Of a stretch of DNA of 9,172 nucleotides, positions 8,137-9,172 are shown piece after piece. Position 1 is the first letter of the stretch; each line of letters begins with the position of its first letter. A program made the position numbers and the translations under genes. Under the pieces are notes generated by a model. That model was not told where the DNA came from, did not search any database, and was given only the letters and a program-made list of their open reading frames with translations. This DNA is from Bacilli bacterium (GTDB lineage Bacteria > Bacillota_I > Bacilli_A > Haloplasmatales > Haloplasmataceae), in the NCBI GenBank assembly GCA_012513195.1, contig JAAZCR010000306.1, positions 1 through 9,172 on the forward strand. The letters run 5' to 3'.

Positions 8137-8676
8137 TTATTTGCTATATACTTCTTCTTTCAATACTCCAATATATGGTAGATTGCGGTAATACTCATTA
8201 TAATCTAATCCGTATCCAACAACGAATTCTTTCGGAATCACAAAGCCCACATAATCTGGTTTAAAGTCAATTAAACGACCTTCTGGTTTATCTAATAAGG
8301 TCACAACTTTGATGCTCTTCGCACCTTTAACTGATAACATTTCCATGACTTTTTTCAAAGTTTGTCCTGTATCAATAATATCTTCAGCGATTAAAACATC
8401 ATATCCTTGAATTGACATATCGAGGTCTTTGTTAACTCTTACATTGCCAGATGAGGCAGTGGTGCCGTGATAACTGGAAACGGACATATAATCTAGATGA
8501 ATGGGGATTGTTATATGCTTGACTAAATCACTCATAAAAGGAATGCATCCTTTTAATAGTCCTATTACTACAAGTTTTTTACCTTCATAATCGCGAGAGA
8601 TAATTTCCCCTAGTTCTTTACACTTTTGTTCAATTTGTTCTTGAGAAACAAGTATTTTTTTAATATCTTGATGCAT
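8137..8676 (-). CDS. hpt: Hypoxanthine phosphoribosyltransferase
   Basis: Purine salvage enzyme that converts hypoxanthine (and in most family members guanine) plus PRPP to IMP (or GMP). In the 179-residue product: GLLKGCIPF at 39-47, [13 protein letters not shown] at 65-77 (the flexible loop), the PRPP-binding signature [13 protein letters not shown] at 94-106 with the E-D pair and the general-base Asp102, LLDKPEGR at 127-134 (purine-contacting Lys130), and [18 protein letters not shown] at 153-170. Length and motifs are normal. The open frame continues to 8724 inside tilS, but ATG 8676 has GGAGGT 6 bases upstream and gives the standard N-terminus. It lies 13 bases after tilS and 11 before ftsH, the tilS-hprT-ftsH operon order known in Bacillus. 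Confidence 0.97.
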   Translation of the reverse strand: MHQDIKKILVSQEQIEQKCKELGEIISRDYEGKKLVVIGLLKGCIPFMSDLVKHITIPIHLDYMSVSSYHGTTASSGNVRVNKDLDMSIQGYDVLIAEDIIDTGQTLKKVMEMLSVKGAKSIKVVTLLDKPEGRLIDFKPDYVGFVIPKEFVVGYGLDYNEYYRNLPYIGVLKEEVYSK

Positions 8677-8682
8677 AAATAT

Positions 8683-8688
8683 ACCTCC
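8683..8688 (-). promoter_or_regulatory. Ribosome binding site of hpt that decides the start
   Basis: Minus-strand GGAGGT (8688-8683) lies 6 bases before ATG 8676 and just beyond the tilS stop codon. The longer-frame ATG at 8724 has no such site and would place 48 bases of hpt inside tilS. Confidence 0.8.
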
Positions 8689-8689
8689 A

Positions 8690-9172
8690 TCAACTAATAA
8701 TTTCAATTTCCACATATTCCCCATATTTAGGGAATAGGCGGTAATCGCATTTTTGTAAACCGATTACCCATAAAACATTATCATTTCTATCTACTAATAA
8801 CGGCCAGGTTTTTCTTTCTTGTGCCGGAATTTTTTCATCAATGAATACTCTATTCACTTTTTTGCGTCCCACTTGCGTATATATAAAGTCACCAGCTAAC
8901 CTAGTTCTAATCATTAGTGGCCATATAGTGTTATTATAACATAAAAACATTTTTTTGTTATTAGTTTTTGCTATTTCTTCGACTTTTTTCAAGCGAATTT
9001 TCATTCCATTTGGTAACTCATATTCTTTAAAATCATCAAGAATAAAAGAGTATTCTTCTAACTTAGGTAATCCATATTGAAAACTAATCTTATCATAAGC
9101 TTTAACACAATAGATGTTCTTACCTAAATCATAGGTGAGATTAGGCTTTTTGCTTTTTATGATATTAATTAA
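8690..9172 (-). CDS. tilS: tRNA(Ile)-lysidine synthetase, C-terminal part (5' end cut by window edge)
   Basis: TilS uses lysine and ATP to convert C34 of tRNA-Ile(CAU) to lysidine, which changes both charging and codon reading; it is normally essential. The frame is open from the right edge for 160 codons to TGA at 8692-8690, so only the C-terminal part of a protein usually of about 450 residues is seen. The N-terminal PP-loop ATPase is outside the window. The visible part has the TilS C-terminal substrate-binding domain: IRTRLAGDFIYTQVGRKKVNRVFID at about visible residues 88-112, then KIPAQERKTWPLLV and VLWVIG. Position before hpt and ftsH supports the call. An internal ATG at 9004 is not the start, because the homologous frame continues upstream (for example KPNLTYDLG). 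This is the only gene in the window ending in TGA. Confidence 0.9.
   Translation of the reverse strand, partial: LINIIKSKKPNLTYDLGKNIYCVKAYDKISFQYGLPKLEEYSFILDDFKEYELPNGMKIRLKKVEEIAKTNNKKMFLCYNNTIWPLMIRTRLAGDFIYTQVGRKKVNRVFIDEKIPAQERKTWPLLVDRNDNVLWVIGLQKCDYRLFPKYGEYVEIEIIS

Noticed and set aside
8677..8724. Upstream extension of hpt to ATG 8724
   Set aside because: It would lie in the tilS coding end and lacks a ribosome binding site; the GGAGGT before 8676 is decisive.

Overview
The window is a compact, AT-rich housekeeping segment of a low-GC Gram-positive (Bacillota/Mollicutes-type) chromosome. Ten genes are visible, two of them cut by the window edges. The order tilS-hpt-ftsH-hslO ... 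dusB-lysS on the minus strand is, from memory, the same backbone as the tilS-hprT-ftsH-coaX-hslO-(cysK, folate genes)-dusB-lysS region of Bacillus subtilis. Short intergenic spaces, TAA at nine of the ten gene ends or starts where a stop is visible (tilS alone uses TGA), and the loss of coaX, cysK and the folate genes from this backbone suggest a reduced relative such as an Acholeplasma/Izemoplasma/Haloplasma-type lineage. The tilS gene ends in TGA and Trp codons are TGG, so the standard bacterial code applies rather than the Mycoplasma code. The lineage call is an inference; the family assignments are firm.

Right part (9172 to 6123, minus strand): the 3' end of tilS (tRNA-Ile lysidine synthetase), hpt (purine salvage) and ftsH (membrane AAA protease) form a tight operon with gaps of 11-13 bases and strong ribosome binding sites. 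A 13-bp hairpin with a U-tract ends it. hslO (redox chaperone Hsp33) follows 36 bases later, with no clear promoter of its own.

Middle (5215 to 4558): maf (nucleotide pyrophosphatase) is the only plus-strand gene. It converges on hslO with a 4-base overlap, and one symmetric hairpin there can terminate both transcripts. It diverges from yfcE across an 81-90 base region that carries back-to-back -10 boxes.

Left part (4557 to 1, minus strand): yfcE-like phosphodiesterase, dusB (tRNA dihydrouridine synthase) and a small RDD-family membrane protein look co-transcribed. lysS has its own near-consensus promoter, apparently a TTG start, and a hairpin terminator that contains its stop codon. Past an extended -10 promoter comes a lipoyl-less 2-oxoacid dehydrogenase E2-like acyltransferase that runs off the left edge.

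Functionally the window is dominated by tRNA maturation and charging (tilS, dusB, lysS), nucleotide metabolism (hpt, maf) and protein quality control (ftsH, hslO). I see no mobile element, CRISPR array, RNA gene or defence system, and no evidence of an undescribed multi-gene system. The points worth a second look are small: a probable loss of the catalytic His in the E2-like protein, stop codons placed inside terminator loops, the mirrored divergent promoters, and the rearranged synteny around maf and yfcE. No stretch longer than 300 bases lacks a gene.
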